Source: Paenibacillus rigui
Lineage (GTDB): Bacteria; Bacillota; Bacilli; Paenibacillales; NBRC-103111
Direction: 5' to 3'
DNA: 64,000 nt
Assembly: GCF_002234615.1 (NCBI RefSeq)
Contig: NZ_NMQW01000015.1
Coordinates: forward strand, 62,001 to 126,000
Part shown: piece after piece, positions 37,001-45,112 of the stretch
How the letters are laid out: each line of letters opens with the position of its first letter
Numbering within the stretch: position 1 is the stretch's first letter
Translations under genes and position numbers: made by a program
Notes under the pieces: generated by a model
Databases searched by the model: none
Seen by the model: the letters and a program-made list of their open reading frames with translations, nothing else
What the model was told of the DNA's origin: nothing

Positions 37001-37352
37001 TAACTGCTTCGATGTAAGGAAGAGCGTATCCGTTAGCTGGATCGTCAGCTTTAACATCAGTGAAGCTGGAAGTTTTCAAGGAAGAATCAACTTGCAACTT
37101 GAAGATCAATGCCGCTACTTTAGCGAATTGAGCACGGTTCATTTTGTCTTTCAGACCAAATGTACCTTCTTTAACGCCGTCAAAAACACCAGCGGAAATC
37201 ATTTCATCGAACTTAGCTTTAGTAGCTGCGTCCAGGTCTTTCAGGTCGCTGAAGTCAGCAGACGATTTCTTTGCTTCTTCGCCGAATGCTACGGAAGAAA
37301 ACATAGAGAATGCCATAGCAAGGGACAAGATTGTGGATAAACTTTTTTTCAT
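34017..37352 (-). CDS. SLH-domain surface protein, probable main S-layer protein
   Basis: An 1111-residue exported protein counted from ATG 37352. The signal peptide (KKSLSTILSLAMAFSMFSS) ends near AFG-EE. Three SLH domains follow at about 30-210, with SLH pocket motifs in the less usual forms NRAQ, TKEQ and TRDL. They would bind pyruvylated wall polymer. The remaining 900 residues are beta-rich, Ala/Thr/Asp-rich repeats without cysteine, as in self-assembling arrays. The upstream region has at least two promoters, a long leader and an earlier in-frame start at 37430. A strong terminator follows. All this suggests a very abundant protein. Sequence outside SLH is not recognised, so the S-layer role is an inference. 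Confidence 0.85.
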   Translation of the reverse strand: MKKSLSTILSLAMAFSMFSSVAFGEEAKKSSADFSDLKDLDAATKAKFDEMISAGVFDGVKEGTFGLKDKMNRAQFAKVAALIFKLQVDSSLKTSSFTDVKADDPANGYALPYIEAVKKAGITDGYAPGEFNPAGEVTKEQLATFLIRGLNKDAEGKATPGVSDKTVSDWAKGYVALALQLKLLSSGTDGTFGGTSAATRDLLVLGSYEAKQQYKGPAFNGKYAIASLKATDANVLTLQLNGALSEEAAKALKIEVKRDGNAVTSGYTTKWSDDKTTATLTFESKFQDNKFDVTISGVDNIDSAAKTASVTTTPEKITKIDFLTASDTIPLTRDKNDKLIQKVRIDFKATNQYGVKTNLNASNFDIRVNGGTFSNIAGEQAINLTEEEGTERNDRISISIMHQDSGVQVNKIFTVGDESLVSKVEVGDLLNAAGVKIDAIEANSTNNYLDVKAYDQYGFRVEDKNVLNDDVSVNFSDNDLEEGPGTGDRPNDPFVDDVVGDTAADMQIRSTNNEEKEITITVYARGGNSASKTVKVKASKIPATVEFGSYNYTLAEGDQLTGDEDVDKKFYIPLIAKDSKGELLDADDIVTAYADGGKDSKFDIRSTSGLTLGKNGNKNAEIATTGAYKGYLVVSSVDRKGTQSITVSLEDHREVSTTLNISVSDPREADSIKFSATPKKYIVGGTDTEVKYKIYDQNGTEMKYSTDSENDYKVRLTYTGTATSTAGTGEDVYLASKEKSDANNRKVKLSTVSGNTYSADFPLLTAAAVKDTTLDPWDNFFDKSFKFYSTANSPTGTWTLKATLIKVPKKGSNAGKEIELDTLSTTIERIDPNKSENKLTYEAYLDKGVNNTILAADDYYDVNNKGAAQGVTGSTYLYNNYKKLTKEVKLRAKKVNGEEVAVPSGFYNATTGKANSIISVTSNNPLVANIPTSAGNFVAGLEAGTAKISVLFRNAKGDQESKTIDVTTKNEGPAVASIALRKTDKTVDRATINGNTNLYLWSKELAEKITVKDQFGDEVVSEFTPGAPNEELNAADQFLIKANGVTGSQNTNDVLNLNFYISDVTGGDASGVSINNQTGQITFNSTTITGFTVNVIAPSGVTAAFGVTVSN

Positions 37353-37427
37353 AACCTTTTTTTCTCCTCCTCGAATATCTTTCGGTTGTTGAGAGTTTTG
37401 TTTAGATAAATTAGAGCTCGATTCCCT

Positions 37428-37448
37428 CATTAGCCGATTCACCCCCTT
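37428..37448 (-). promoter_or_regulatory. Upstream in-frame translation start of S-layer-like gene
   Basis: AAGGGGGTGA (9 of 10 bases of the ideal Shine-Dalgarno) is followed after 8 bases by ATG 37430. This start is in frame with the main ATG 37352 and adds MRESSSNLSKQ and more, 26 codons in total before the second start with its own GGAGGAG. Tandem starts like this are known for the Brevibacillus cell-wall protein operon. Confidence 0.6.
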
Positions 37449-37553
37449 CCCAGAGTTGAGCGAAATTAAGTATTATTAAGGTCTGCAACGTATAAGTTTG
37501 CAGAAACTAGTAAACAATATAATAGTAAGCTGGACATTCGCATGCCCTCATAC

Positions 37554-37582
37554 ATTATACACCGCAAAACTAGAGCGGTAAA
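37554..37582 (-). promoter_or_regulatory. Promoter of S-layer-like gene
   Basis: TTTACC-N17-TATAAT on the minus strand with a perfect -10. A short dyad ACCGC/GCGGT occupies the spacer. Confidence 0.6.
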
Positions 37583-37790
37583 GAGTTTATTTTGTGAAAT
37601 AGTTCCAACAAATTTAAGCTCTTTGCGGCTTTGTTTGTGTTTTCAATGTATTAAACGCAGTGCGTTTTGAAAAGTTGCGCTCTTCTCAAAAAACTTTTTC
37701 ATTTTTTCGAAAAGAGGTTTCGTCGCTCAACTCAAGGAAGAAAATATGCGCCGTCTATCAACTTCGTATATCATTTCGCTCACGAAACTT

Positions 37791-37819
37791 AGTATACAAC
37801 GATCTATCCATTGCGTCAT
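37791..37819 (-). promoter_or_regulatory. Second, weaker promoter of S-layer-like gene
   Basis: ATGACG-N17-TATACT on the minus strand, about 440 bases upstream of the main start. Confidence 0.35.
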
Positions 37820-37852
37820 CACGTATTATTTTCCATTAAGTTACCTTAAAAG

Positions 37853-37883
37853 AAACCCGCCAACAACGCTGCTGACGGGTTTG
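37853..37883 (-). terminator. Terminator after second SLH protein gene
   Basis: On the minus strand AAACCCG and CGGGTTT are the ends of a hairpin with inner CA/TG pairs and a loop of about 10 bases, followed by CTTTTAAG. It starts 15 bases after the stop. Confidence 0.7.
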
Positions 37884-37897
37884 TAGTGCGTACTTAC

Positions 37898-40800
37898 TTA
37901 AGGAATTTTCTTTTGCTGTTTCAACACTCTGTTAGCTATTGCTGCTGCCTCAGAGCGCGAGAAGTAATCTTTTGGCGCAAAACGAACCGTCTGCTTCTTC
38001 TGACCTTCAAGAAGTACGTTTGGCATCCCCTCAATTAATCCTGCTTTGGTAGCTGCCTCAACTGCAGGTCGAGCATAGTAATCAATGGACGAGCCATCGG
38101 TAAATGATTTTTGGAGCGATGCAAGCACTTTAGCAGCATCGGTACCCATTTTCAAATCTGCAGCTCTTGCAATCATGACGGCAGCGTCCTGACGCGAAAG
38201 AAGGTCCTTATGACCAAAGTAACCATCCGCATTACCTCGAACAATACCCGCTCTAGCTGCTGCCTCAATATGCATGAAATCATACAGGCCATAGGAGCCT
38301 ACAAGATCATTTCCTCTTTGGACATCTTTGAATGTACCATTAAACACGTGGGTATTCGTAGAATCTCCTACAAGTGTATCCTGATTCTCGAGCGGTATGT
38401 CAAAAATTTTCACCAGCATCGTGACAAACTCACCACGAGTGATGGACTCATCCGGCAAGAACTTGGATGGACTTGTATCCTTATTCTTCATCATACCTTT
38501 GGAGTACAGTGTATCGATATAATCTCTAGCCCAACCATGATTCGTTACATCATCAAAGCTGTTATCCATGTACATAACTTGGAAATACCCGAAAGAATCT
38601 ACAGGTACAGTGATCGTATTCTTCTTAAGATCCACTACACCGCCGATATTGCGCCATTCACTTCTGGCAAGAACCGGATTCCCGTTGTTATCAGCAAAAA
38701 CATTGTATTGGTATACGGTTAAGTACTTCCAGGAGTCATCGCGGATATTTGCATCATATTTGAGCGTTAAAGTTCCGCGTTTGGTTGGAACAACAATGTC
38801 TTTAATACCTCTGTTATAAAATTGGCCTACAGAAGTATTTATAAATGAAGTATCATTCGGTAAACGACCGCTTCCCTGCATAGCATCTTTGAGCTTCTCA
38901 TCTTCATTCGGAGCATTGATGTCTTCAATTGTGCCGGCATCGATCCAAACAAGCTTACTAGCCGGTTTAAACCGCCCTGTTGTTTCAGTTAAGAAGTTTC
39001 TTCCTCTTTTATCTTCGTTTTCTTTATCTACTCTGCCATCATCTGTATTGGCAAGTCCGAATAGAATTCTTCTTTGGGTTGTAATGTATTGCTTCTCATC
39101 GGTTCTGTCATTACGCATTAACTTCGTGTCTTTAGGGAAGTTTAATTCTACATCTCCGTTGAACACCTTCATTTTATTTTCCAACAAGCTTTTGTACTGG
39201 TTACCTTCAATAGGTGTATCTACATTGAATAGAATAAAGCTGCCACTCACTTTGTCCTTGCCACGGTTCACTGTAAATTTAACATCATTCTTACCTGCTT
39301 TGAGATCGTTGAGATCAAAGTAGTATTCGTTCTTATGATCCGCACGTGTATCTTTAGAGGCTTGTTCCTTGCCTATAAAGACGCTGTCAGCATTCTCTGC
39401 CAAGATAACAATATGTTGGAAGTTTTTATTGATGTTCGCTTGATCTTTGCCATCAGGATTTTTGATCACCTTAGGCTCAATGATTTGATAAGATGTTGCT
39501 TCACGATTCAATGTGAACGATTTCGTTACCGTCGCACCACTGTCATTAGTACCGACTACAGTAAAGGTATAGAGACCGAATTCATCCAATTGGATTTTCC
39601 CGTCCGGTGTTGTTCCTGTAGCAATACTGAAGAAGGTTGCTCCTGTTGCACCGGCTGATGTCGGAGAAATCGAGACCGCTATTGGTGTCGTTGAGCTAGG
39701 TTTCGTGTATTTTACAACAAGGTTCGCATTAGCTGCTGTACCCGTGATTTTCACTTCACTGGCAGTTGTAAAGTAAATATCAGGGCGTGTATCTTTAGTG
39801 AACCGTGTATCCGATGTATCATAGCTTGGTTCAAAATTCGTAATGGACGGAAGGTTTGCACTGAATACAAAGATATCATAGCTTGCTTCTGTCACTTTTT
39901 GCCCGTTAATAGAAATGTCAAATCGAACTGTTTTCTTACCATCTGTTTTGTCACTGGCAAAATAAGAAGTCAAATCCACAGTGAACTTGTTAGTAGTAGT
40001 TGCATCATAAGTAATAGGCACATCTACATTGTTCACAGTGGCCTTTAACGTTCCGCCACCAAGATTAATAACTCTACCGGAAACACATTGAGCTGTAGCG
40101 CCACATAAGATTTCAGTAGGACTCGCAACAACCATTCCATTATAAATGTTATCCACAATGACATAAGGCGCTGCGGAAATTAAAAGGTTATACGATTTGC
40201 CTCCTGCTGGGCTAGAAGGAGCACTTGCACCTGTCGTTTTATAAGGAATAACGTCTAGTGTCGTTGCTCCATCTCTAAGACCTTGAAGCACGATATCAAC
40301 AGTGCCACCAGTTGTACCTGTTGTTGCATAAATACCATCACTATGACTGCCATCATTATACGGTACGCCATTTAGTTTCACGAGTACTTGCGCCGTATTC
40401 TCAGTTGAAACCCTCATTGTCGAAGGGAATTCTGTAATCTGGGTCGTTCCGGACTCATTAAAAGCAATCGGTGTGGCAACACCGGAAACTACACGTCCGA
40501 CAGAGGTAACATAAGCATCCGATTTGTCAACATAGCTGAAATCGAATGTAGAAGTTTGGGCTGCTTCCGTACTTACTCTCGGCGTGAAAACCACGACTAC
40601 TTGTTGGGCACGGCTGCTAGTATTGATCGGCAAATCCACTTGGATATTGTGAACCTCGTAGTTGCCTGAAGCTGCTGTCGTCTTAGTGGAAGCAGGCTGG
40701 TATGCAGCGTCTCCGCCATTGAGGGAACCTCCCCCTACAACTGTGAAGCTTTGATCTGCAAACACGTAATGAACCGTGTAAGTACCACCCGTACCAACCG

Positions 40801-41737
40801 TATAAATATCGGCGTACACATAGTCGGTTACACCGCTGGTCATACTGTTTTTAAGTGAAGCCGAGAGCGTGACATTCGGATTTTGCGTTCCGGATGTTGG
40901 CCGCTCGACGATCGGGTTTTGAATCAATTTTTGGCTTGGTGCGGCAGTACCATTCTTTAAATCGATAAAGGAGTTGTAAGCAAATGCTTTACCATTATCA
41001 TAAATGAACGACTTGTCCAAATTGTATGTATTTGTATCGTTCTTCGCAATAAAGGTAATGGAGTTGTCACCCGGCTTGAAGTTCATATCATTTACACGGC
41101 CTGTATTCGTAATATACGTAAACTGGTTGCGTGTAAAGTTAGCCGGTTGATAAGCAGTGCCATTCAAATAAGCATCAATGCTTGTTGCGTTACCCGCGCT
41201 ACCTGTGATTGTTGCTCCAGTATAGGGGGCAGATTTAGGGTACATTTGCCCGTCAATAAACGTTTCCCCATTAATAGACAGATCATTGATGGTGGAAACC
41301 GGCGTGTAATAGGCCCAGCTAGGTGCAGATGCCGTACTTACCGTTCCATCAAATTTCAATACGATTTTGTTCAAGCCTTCAGTCAAATTTACATTCGTAA
41401 ACGAAAGCTCATTGCTTCCAGTCTTTGTTGCTTTGCTGGATTTGTCCACGAATGACTTGCCTGTGTTGATATTGGTTACTTCAAAATAGATGTTGCCAAT
41501 CTCATCATCGCCTAACCCATTAAAGTTAGCAATTACCGTAATCGGATTGGTCGTAAACTGGTCAACCGACGGTGTCGGATTGGCTGGATCGGTACCCGGT
41601 ACAAATGATGTGTTACGATACTGCAAATTCGATACACTTAAAGTTACTGCAGCAAAGGCCGATAAAGGCGCCACTAAACTGATCAGCATGGCCAGTATCA
41701 AAGATGCACTAAGCCACTTGAATTTCATACGTTTCAA
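37898..41737 (-). CDS. Large surface protein with C-terminal SLH domains
   Basis: A 1279-residue exported protein. Signal peptide at residues 1-30 (RMKFKWLSASLILAMLISLV, then AFA). The body is a chain of beta-rich, Thr/Ser-rich domains (residues 35-1080). Three SLH domains fill about 1085-1270, with the pocket motifs TRGE, SRQD and SRSE, so the wall anchor is at the opposite end to the neighbouring gene. One pair of cysteines (CGATAQC) lies in the middle. TTG 41737 is used, since AGGAGG is 8 bases upstream; an ATG three codons later is 17 bases away. The gene shares the surface locus with tagO, tagA and csaB. Possible roles are a second S-layer or array-associated protein. Confidence 0.85.
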   Translation of the reverse strand: MKRMKFKWLSASLILAMLISLVAPLSAFAAVTLSVSNLQYRNTSFVPGTDPANPTPSVDQFTTNPITVIANFNGLGDDEIGNIYFEVTNINTGKSFVDKSSKATKTGSNELSFTNVNLTEGLNKIVLKFDGTVSTASAPSWAYYTPVSTINDLSINGETFIDGQMYPKSAPYTGATITGSAGNATSIDAYLNGTAYQPANFTRNQFTYITNTGRVNDMNFKPGDNSITFIAKNDTNTYNLDKSFIYDNGKAFAYNSFIDLKNGTAAPSQKLIQNPIVERPTSGTQNPNVTLSASLKNSMTSGVTDYVYADIYTVGTGGTYTVHYVFADQSFTVVGGGSLNGGDAAYQPASTKTTAASGNYEVHNIQVDLPINTSSRAQQVVVVFTPRVSTEAAQTSTFDFSYVDKSDAYVTSVGRVVSGVATPIAFNESGTTQITEFPSTMRVSTENTAQVLVKLNGVPYNDGSHSDGIYATTGTTGGTVDIVLQGLRDGATTLDVIPYKTTGASAPSSPAGGKSYNLLISAAPYVIVDNIYNGMVVASPTEILCGATAQCVSGRVINLGGGTLKATVNNVDVPITYDATTTNKFTVDLTSYFASDKTDGKKTVRFDISINGQKVTEASYDIFVFSANLPSITNFEPSYDTSDTRFTKDTRPDIYFTTASEVKITGTAANANLVVKYTKPSSTTPIAVSISPTSAGATGATFFSIATGTTPDGKIQLDEFGLYTFTVVGTNDSGATVTKSFTLNREATSYQIIEPKVIKNPDGKDQANINKNFQHIVILAENADSVFIGKEQASKDTRADHKNEYYFDLNDLKAGKNDVKFTVNRGKDKVSGSFILFNVDTPIEGNQYKSLLENKMKVFNGDVELNFPKDTKLMRNDRTDEKQYITTQRRILFGLANTDDGRVDKENEDKRGRNFLTETTGRFKPASKLVWIDAGTIEDINAPNEDEKLKDAMQGSGRLPNDTSFINTSVGQFYNRGIKDIVVPTKRGTLTLKYDANIRDDSWKYLTVYQYNVFADNNGNPVLARSEWRNIGGVVDLKKNTITVPVDSFGYFQVMYMDNSFDDVTNHGWARDYIDTLYSKGMMKNKDTSPSKFLPDESITRGEFVTMLVKIFDIPLENQDTLVGDSTNTHVFNGTFKDVQRGNDLVGSYGLYDFMHIEAAARAGIVRGNADGYFGHKDLLSRQDAAVMIARAADLKMGTDAAKVLASLQKSFTDGSSIDYYARPAVEAATKAGLIEGMPNVLLEGQKKQTVRFAPKDYFSRSEAAAIANRVLKQQKKIP

Positions 41738-41827
41738 GTTTGTTTCCTCCTTATGTTTTAATCCACTCGCTTATTTTGTTGAATTGTGTCACACAGCCAT
41801 TACCCTCTCGAATCCACCTCTATCCAT

Positions 41828-41857
41828 ATTTTACTTATGAGAAAAGCTTTCTCTCAA
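41828..41857 (-). promoter_or_regulatory. Possible promoter of the second SLH protein gene
   Basis: TTGAGA-N18-TAAAAT on the minus strand. The spacer includes the near palindrome GAGAAAGCTTTTCTC. Confidence 0.45.
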
Positions 41858-41956
41858 TAAAAAAGGTACGTGTATTTAAGTTATCGGCTGAGGGGCTTGA
41901 AAATTTTAGTCGAATCTTGAAATTTAACAACATAGCAATGGATGGTAAACCAAAAA

Positions 41957-41985
41957 ATCCCAAACCGTTTGGTCTGGGATTTAGC
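41957..41985 (-). terminator. Terminator after tagO
   Basis: On the minus strand AATCCCAGACC and GGTTTGGGATT pair (one mismatch), followed by six T. Confidence 0.85.
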
Positions 41986-42001
41986 ATTTTTGTCTGAGAT
42001 A

Positions 42002-43111
42002 TTATTTCATCATCCGGGAACGTGCGCCGAACAGTACCTTTACTTTCTGTAAAAACTGAAGCACAGGCTTTTTCGTTTGGCTGATAATTCCGATAGCCTC
42101 TGCACCTAGTACCAGAATAGCAATGAGCACGACGATCAACAAGACCATGCCCCAAATCGCATTTTGCTCCGACATGTAGGAAAGCAAAACAGCGGAGATG
42201 CCGAAGATCGAAGCAATACCGTAAATAATCAACACGGTTAGGCGATGACTGAATCCAAGCTGCAGCAAGCAGTGGTGCAGGTGGCTTTTATCCGGCTTGG
42301 AGATTGGAAGGTTATTCACCCACCGTCTCAGAATCGCGAAGAATGTATCGGAAAGCGGAACGCCCAAGATCATAATAGGAACTAATAAGGACAAGACGGT
42401 AGCTTGTTTAAAGCCAAGGATAGACAAGGTGGCCAAGCTAAAGCCAAGGAACAACGCACCCGAATCGCCCATAAAAATCTTGGCAGGGTGAAAATTATAA
42501 AATAAAAATCCAATGATGCTTCCAAGCAAAATGACACTGAGAAGGACAACCGTCACATTCCCCATCATTAAAGCAAGAATCAGAATCGTCGTTGTTGCAA
42601 TACCCGATACCCCAGCTGATAAACCATCCAGCCCATCAATCAAGTTAATCGCATTGGTGACACCGACAATCCAAAATATCGTAAGCGGAACGGCAAGCCA
42701 TGTTAATGAAATCGTCGTGTCTCCGAATGGAACATTGACCAAATCAATCACAACACCGGAATACACTACAACACACGCAGCAATAATTTGCCCCAGCAGC
42801 TTTACCTTAGGTGATAAATCAAACCTGTCGTCCAACGCTCCTACTAGCACGATAATAGAGCCGCCGACCAATAAGCCAAGCGCAACCTCCGAATTAACCG
42901 AATCCATCGCAGGCGAAATGATAAAATACGCCCCGACAAATCCGATAAAAATGGCCAGCCCGCCTAATCTCGGCATAATGCGGCTATGTACCTTCCGGTG
43001 ATTGGGTGCATCCACTGCGCCGACCCAGAAAGCAAATTTTTTCACTAAAGGCGTCATTAACAGGGCAATAAGGCAAGCAGCAGCAAAGCCAATTCCGTAT
43101 AGAACATTCAT
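42002..43111 (-). CDS. tagO: Undecaprenyl-phosphate N-acetylglucosaminyl 1-phosphate transferase
   Basis: TagO starts wall polymers by joining GlcNAc-1-phosphate to undecaprenyl phosphate at the inner face of the membrane. The 369-residue protein has about ten membrane helices and the MraY/WecA family residues: DAPNHRKVHSRIMPRLGG near residue 37, NAINLIDGLDGLSAG with the catalytic acids (about 160), and the loop PISKPDKSHLHHCLLQLGFSH with the HLHH group. ATG 43111 is used; TTG 43117 fits the GGGG ribosome-binding site better. A good -10 TATAAT lies at 43164..43159. The next genes upstream are tagA and csaB, so the product probably feeds the SLH-binding polymer. Confidence 0.93.
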   Translation of the reverse strand: MNVLYGIGFAAACLIALLMTPLVKKFAFWVGAVDAPNHRKVHSRIMPRLGGLAIFIGFVGAYFIISPAMDSVNSEVALGLLVGGSIIVLVGALDDRFDLSPKVKLLGQIIAACVVVYSGVVIDLVNVPFGDTTISLTWLAVPLTIFWIVGVTNAINLIDGLDGLSAGVSGIATTTILILALMMGNVTVVLLSVILLGSIIGFLFYNFHPAKIFMGDSGALFLGFSLATLSILGFKQATVLSLLVPIMILGVPLSDTFFAILRRWVNNLPISKPDKSHLHHCLLQLGFSHRLTVLIIYGIASIFGISAVLLSYMSEQNAIWGMVLLIVVLIAILVLGAEAIGIISQTKKPVLQFLQKVKVLFGARSRMMK

Positions 43112-43238
43112 TATCAATTCACAGCCCCTTTTATCTATAAAAACCCCAAACACTACAGATTATACTCCGTTTGGACCCGTAATACCACCACAATTTTCAG
43201 GAAAAATGCCCGGTATTGCGCTGTTTTCATCGCGATTT

Positions 43239-43982
43239 TCAAGGTTTCTGTACATTTTCCTTCTCACGTATTACTTTCATGACGAATTTCGGTAAAACGA
43301 GCATCCTTTTATACCGCCAAGGCTCTTGGAGCAGTCGGTAAAACCATTCCAGCTTTAGCTTTTGGAACAGCTTAGGCGCTCGCTTCAGCTTGCCCGAAAT
43401 GACATCGAAGCTTCCTCCGACCCCCATAATGACAGGTACCTGCAGCTGTTCCTTGTACTTGGCAATCCAAGGCTCCTGTCCCGAGGCTGAACGTCCTACC
43501 AATAGGATGTCCGGTTGATGGGCACGAATATTCTCAATGACCTCTTGATCCTGATCGGCTTGAAAATATCCATCTCGGTAGCCAACAAGCTGCAGCTTGG
43601 GGTAACGCTCCTTAATTTGGAGCGCCGCGGCCTCAATGATTTCTGCTGATGCACCCACCAAGTACACTTTCCAGCCCTTCGATTGACCGATCTCGAACAA
43701 GTGATGGATTAAATCAAACCCTGTCACTCGCTCTGCTACTGGATTACCCACGTAATTGGCCGCCCAAACAACACCGGCACCATCCGGTACAATCAGATCC
43801 GCCTGCTTCATCATTTGCAGATAAGCCTGATCCTCCACCGCCGTCATCACCATAATCGGGTTGGCGGTAATGAGCTGGTGCGGCCTGCCAGATTCGATCA
43901 TTCGCGTAATGAGAGCTACCGTGTCCTTCATGCTCAGCTTGGAGAAGGGAACGCCGAATATCGAAACTTTGGGTGTGCTCAC
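43239..43982 (-). CDS. tagA: WecG/TagA/CpsF family N-acetylmannosaminyltransferase
   Basis: TagA adds ManNAc to the GlcNAc-lipid made by TagO. The 247-residue protein shows the family motifs ITANPIMVMTAVED, ADLIVPDGAGVVWAA (catalytic Asp in PDG, about 67) and LLVGRSASGQEPWIAKY, with GVGGSFDVISGKLKRAP. Length is normal. The GTG start at 43982 overlaps the csaB stop by 4 bases (GTGA). It probably makes the disaccharide link of the secondary cell-wall polymer; teichoic acid synthesis is possible, but there is no other tag gene here. Confidence 0.93.
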   Translation of the reverse strand: MSTPKVSIFGVPFSKLSMKDTVALITRMIESGRPHQLITANPIMVMTAVEDQAYLQMMKQADLIVPDGAGVVWAANYVGNPVAERVTGFDLIHHLFEIGQSKGWKVYLVGASAEIIEAAALQIKERYPKLQLVGYRDGYFQADQDQEVIENIRAHQPDILLVGRSASGQEPWIAKYKEQLQVPVIMGVGGSFDVISGKLKRAPKLFQKLKLEWFYRLLQEPWRYKRMLVLPKFVMKVIREKENVQKP

Positions 43983-45112
43983 TTGGTATCCCTTCCTTTG
44001 GCAAAAAATAATGCAATATGCTGCGCAGGCCTTTGCGCTTCGCTTTTCAGCTTTTCGATCGTCGCACGCTTCTCAGCCTGCCATGACGCGCGGTTATTTA
44101 ATAAGCGCAATGCCTCTTCCGCAACCGCGGCTGCTTGAATATTCTGTGTGCTTGCAGCAGCTGTCATCTGCAATCGATTCAAAAACTGGTCGATCTTCGG
44201 ATCATAGGAGATACCTAACATTGGCACCTCCTGCGATGCTGCATAAATCAAAGAGTGAAGCCGCATGCCAATTAACAAATCACACCGGCTCACCTCACCC
44301 AGCATCTGCTGCGGATGCGTTAAATGATCTGCAACAGTTATGCGGTCTCCGTATTCATTGCCCATCAAGGCGATGATCTCTTCAGAGGCCTGGGTATCCG
44401 ATGGCAGATGAAATGGCAGAAAACGAATCTCTGCATCAGACTGCCCCAGAATGAGCTTCAATGCATCAGCAATGGCCTTGAGCTCGGACCGGTCGGAATT
44501 CCAGTAGCGCACCGATACCCCTATCACCTGCTTAGGTTTATCATGAGACGATAACGATGCCACAGCGGTTTGCCCAAGCGGGAGACCCATAACCGGGTCG
44601 GGAACGACAGCAATGTCACGGGTAACCTTCATCCGATGGAGTAATTCCTTTGACTCTTGATCCCGGACTGATATGAAACGGCTCCGATTGAATACGTTTC
44701 GAATCCATCCGAAAAACATGCGTCTCTGCACGGGACCTATTCCCTGCGAGTAAATAAAAGTGGGCTTCCCCAACCATTGAGCTATTTTCAAAATTGCCAG
44801 GTAGTAAGGAATCGTCTTGGCACTCGTCGCATCCTGCAATAAGCTGCCGCCGCCGCTAATAAGCCCGTCTGCACCGCGAATGGCTGAGATGACTTGTCCC
44901 AGCTTCATACGATGCACAGCTTCTACACCGTAGGTACGCTTTGTTTTCTCCGGATCAACCGAAAGAACAACAGGCTGCAAGCGAATACCGTTAGCTTTCC
45001 CCTGTTCTTCAAGTGCTAACAAAATGGACAGCAGTACGGCCTCATCCCCGCTGTTGTCAAAGCCGTAATAACCGGAGATGATTATTTTCTTACCAGCAGC
45101 GGTGGTACCCAA
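43979..45112 (-). CDS. csaB: Polysaccharide pyruvyl transferase CsaB
   Basis: CsaB puts ketal-linked pyruvate on the wall polymer; this modification is what SLH domains recognise. The 377-residue protein starts LGTTAAGKKIIISGYYGFDN, with the GYYGFDNSGDEAVL motif of the family, and has the later GGGSLLQDATS and IGMRLHSLIYA strings. TTG 45112 was chosen since AAGGAG lies 9 bases upstream; the longer frame reads through the coding part of the previous gene and has no family sequence. The gene overlaps the end of the DUF5693 gene by 31 bases, so the two are tightly coupled. Three SLH proteins in this window are likely clients. Confidence 0.93.
   Translation of the reverse strand: MGTTAAGKKIIISGYYGFDNSGDEAVLLSILLALEEQGKANGIRLQPVVLSVDPEKTKRTYGVEAVHRMKLGQVISAIRGADGLISGGGSLLQDATSAKTIPYYLAILKIAQWLGKPTFIYSQGIGPVQRRMFFGWIRNVFNRSRFISVRDQESKELLHRMKVTRDIAVVPDPVMGLPLGQTAVASLSSHDKPKQVIGVSVRYWNSDRSELKAIADALKLILGQSDAEIRFLPFHLPSDTQASEEIIALMGNEYGDRITVADHLTHPQQMLGEVSRCDLLIGMRLHSLIYAASQEVPMLGISYDPKIDQFLNRLQMTAAASTQNIQAAAVAEEALRLLNNRASWQAEKRATIEKLKSEAQRPAQHIALFFAKGRDTK

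Larger units (their letters stand above)
37353..37852 (-). promoter_or_regulatory. Long AT-rich regulatory region of the S-layer-like gene
   Basis: About 500 bases without a gene apart from an in-frame upstream start. A promoter lies at 37582..37554 and a weaker one at 37819..37791. Several dyads are visible, for example AAACGCA-n-TGCGTTT at 37653..37667. The layout (multiple promoters and a long leader) is known from S-layer genes in Bacillus and Brevibacillus. Confidence 0.55.

Noticed and set aside
35262-37340. 692-codon open frame on the plus strand opposite the S-layer-like gene
   Set aside because: It is the exact antisense of a highly biased coding sequence, rich in Cys, Phe and Ser, with no ribosome-binding site. 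It results from codon bias on the minus strand.
37653-37667. Short palindrome AAACGCA-n-TGCGTTT upstream of the S-layer gene as terminator
   Set aside because: No T-tract and weak stem; noted only as part of the regulatory region.
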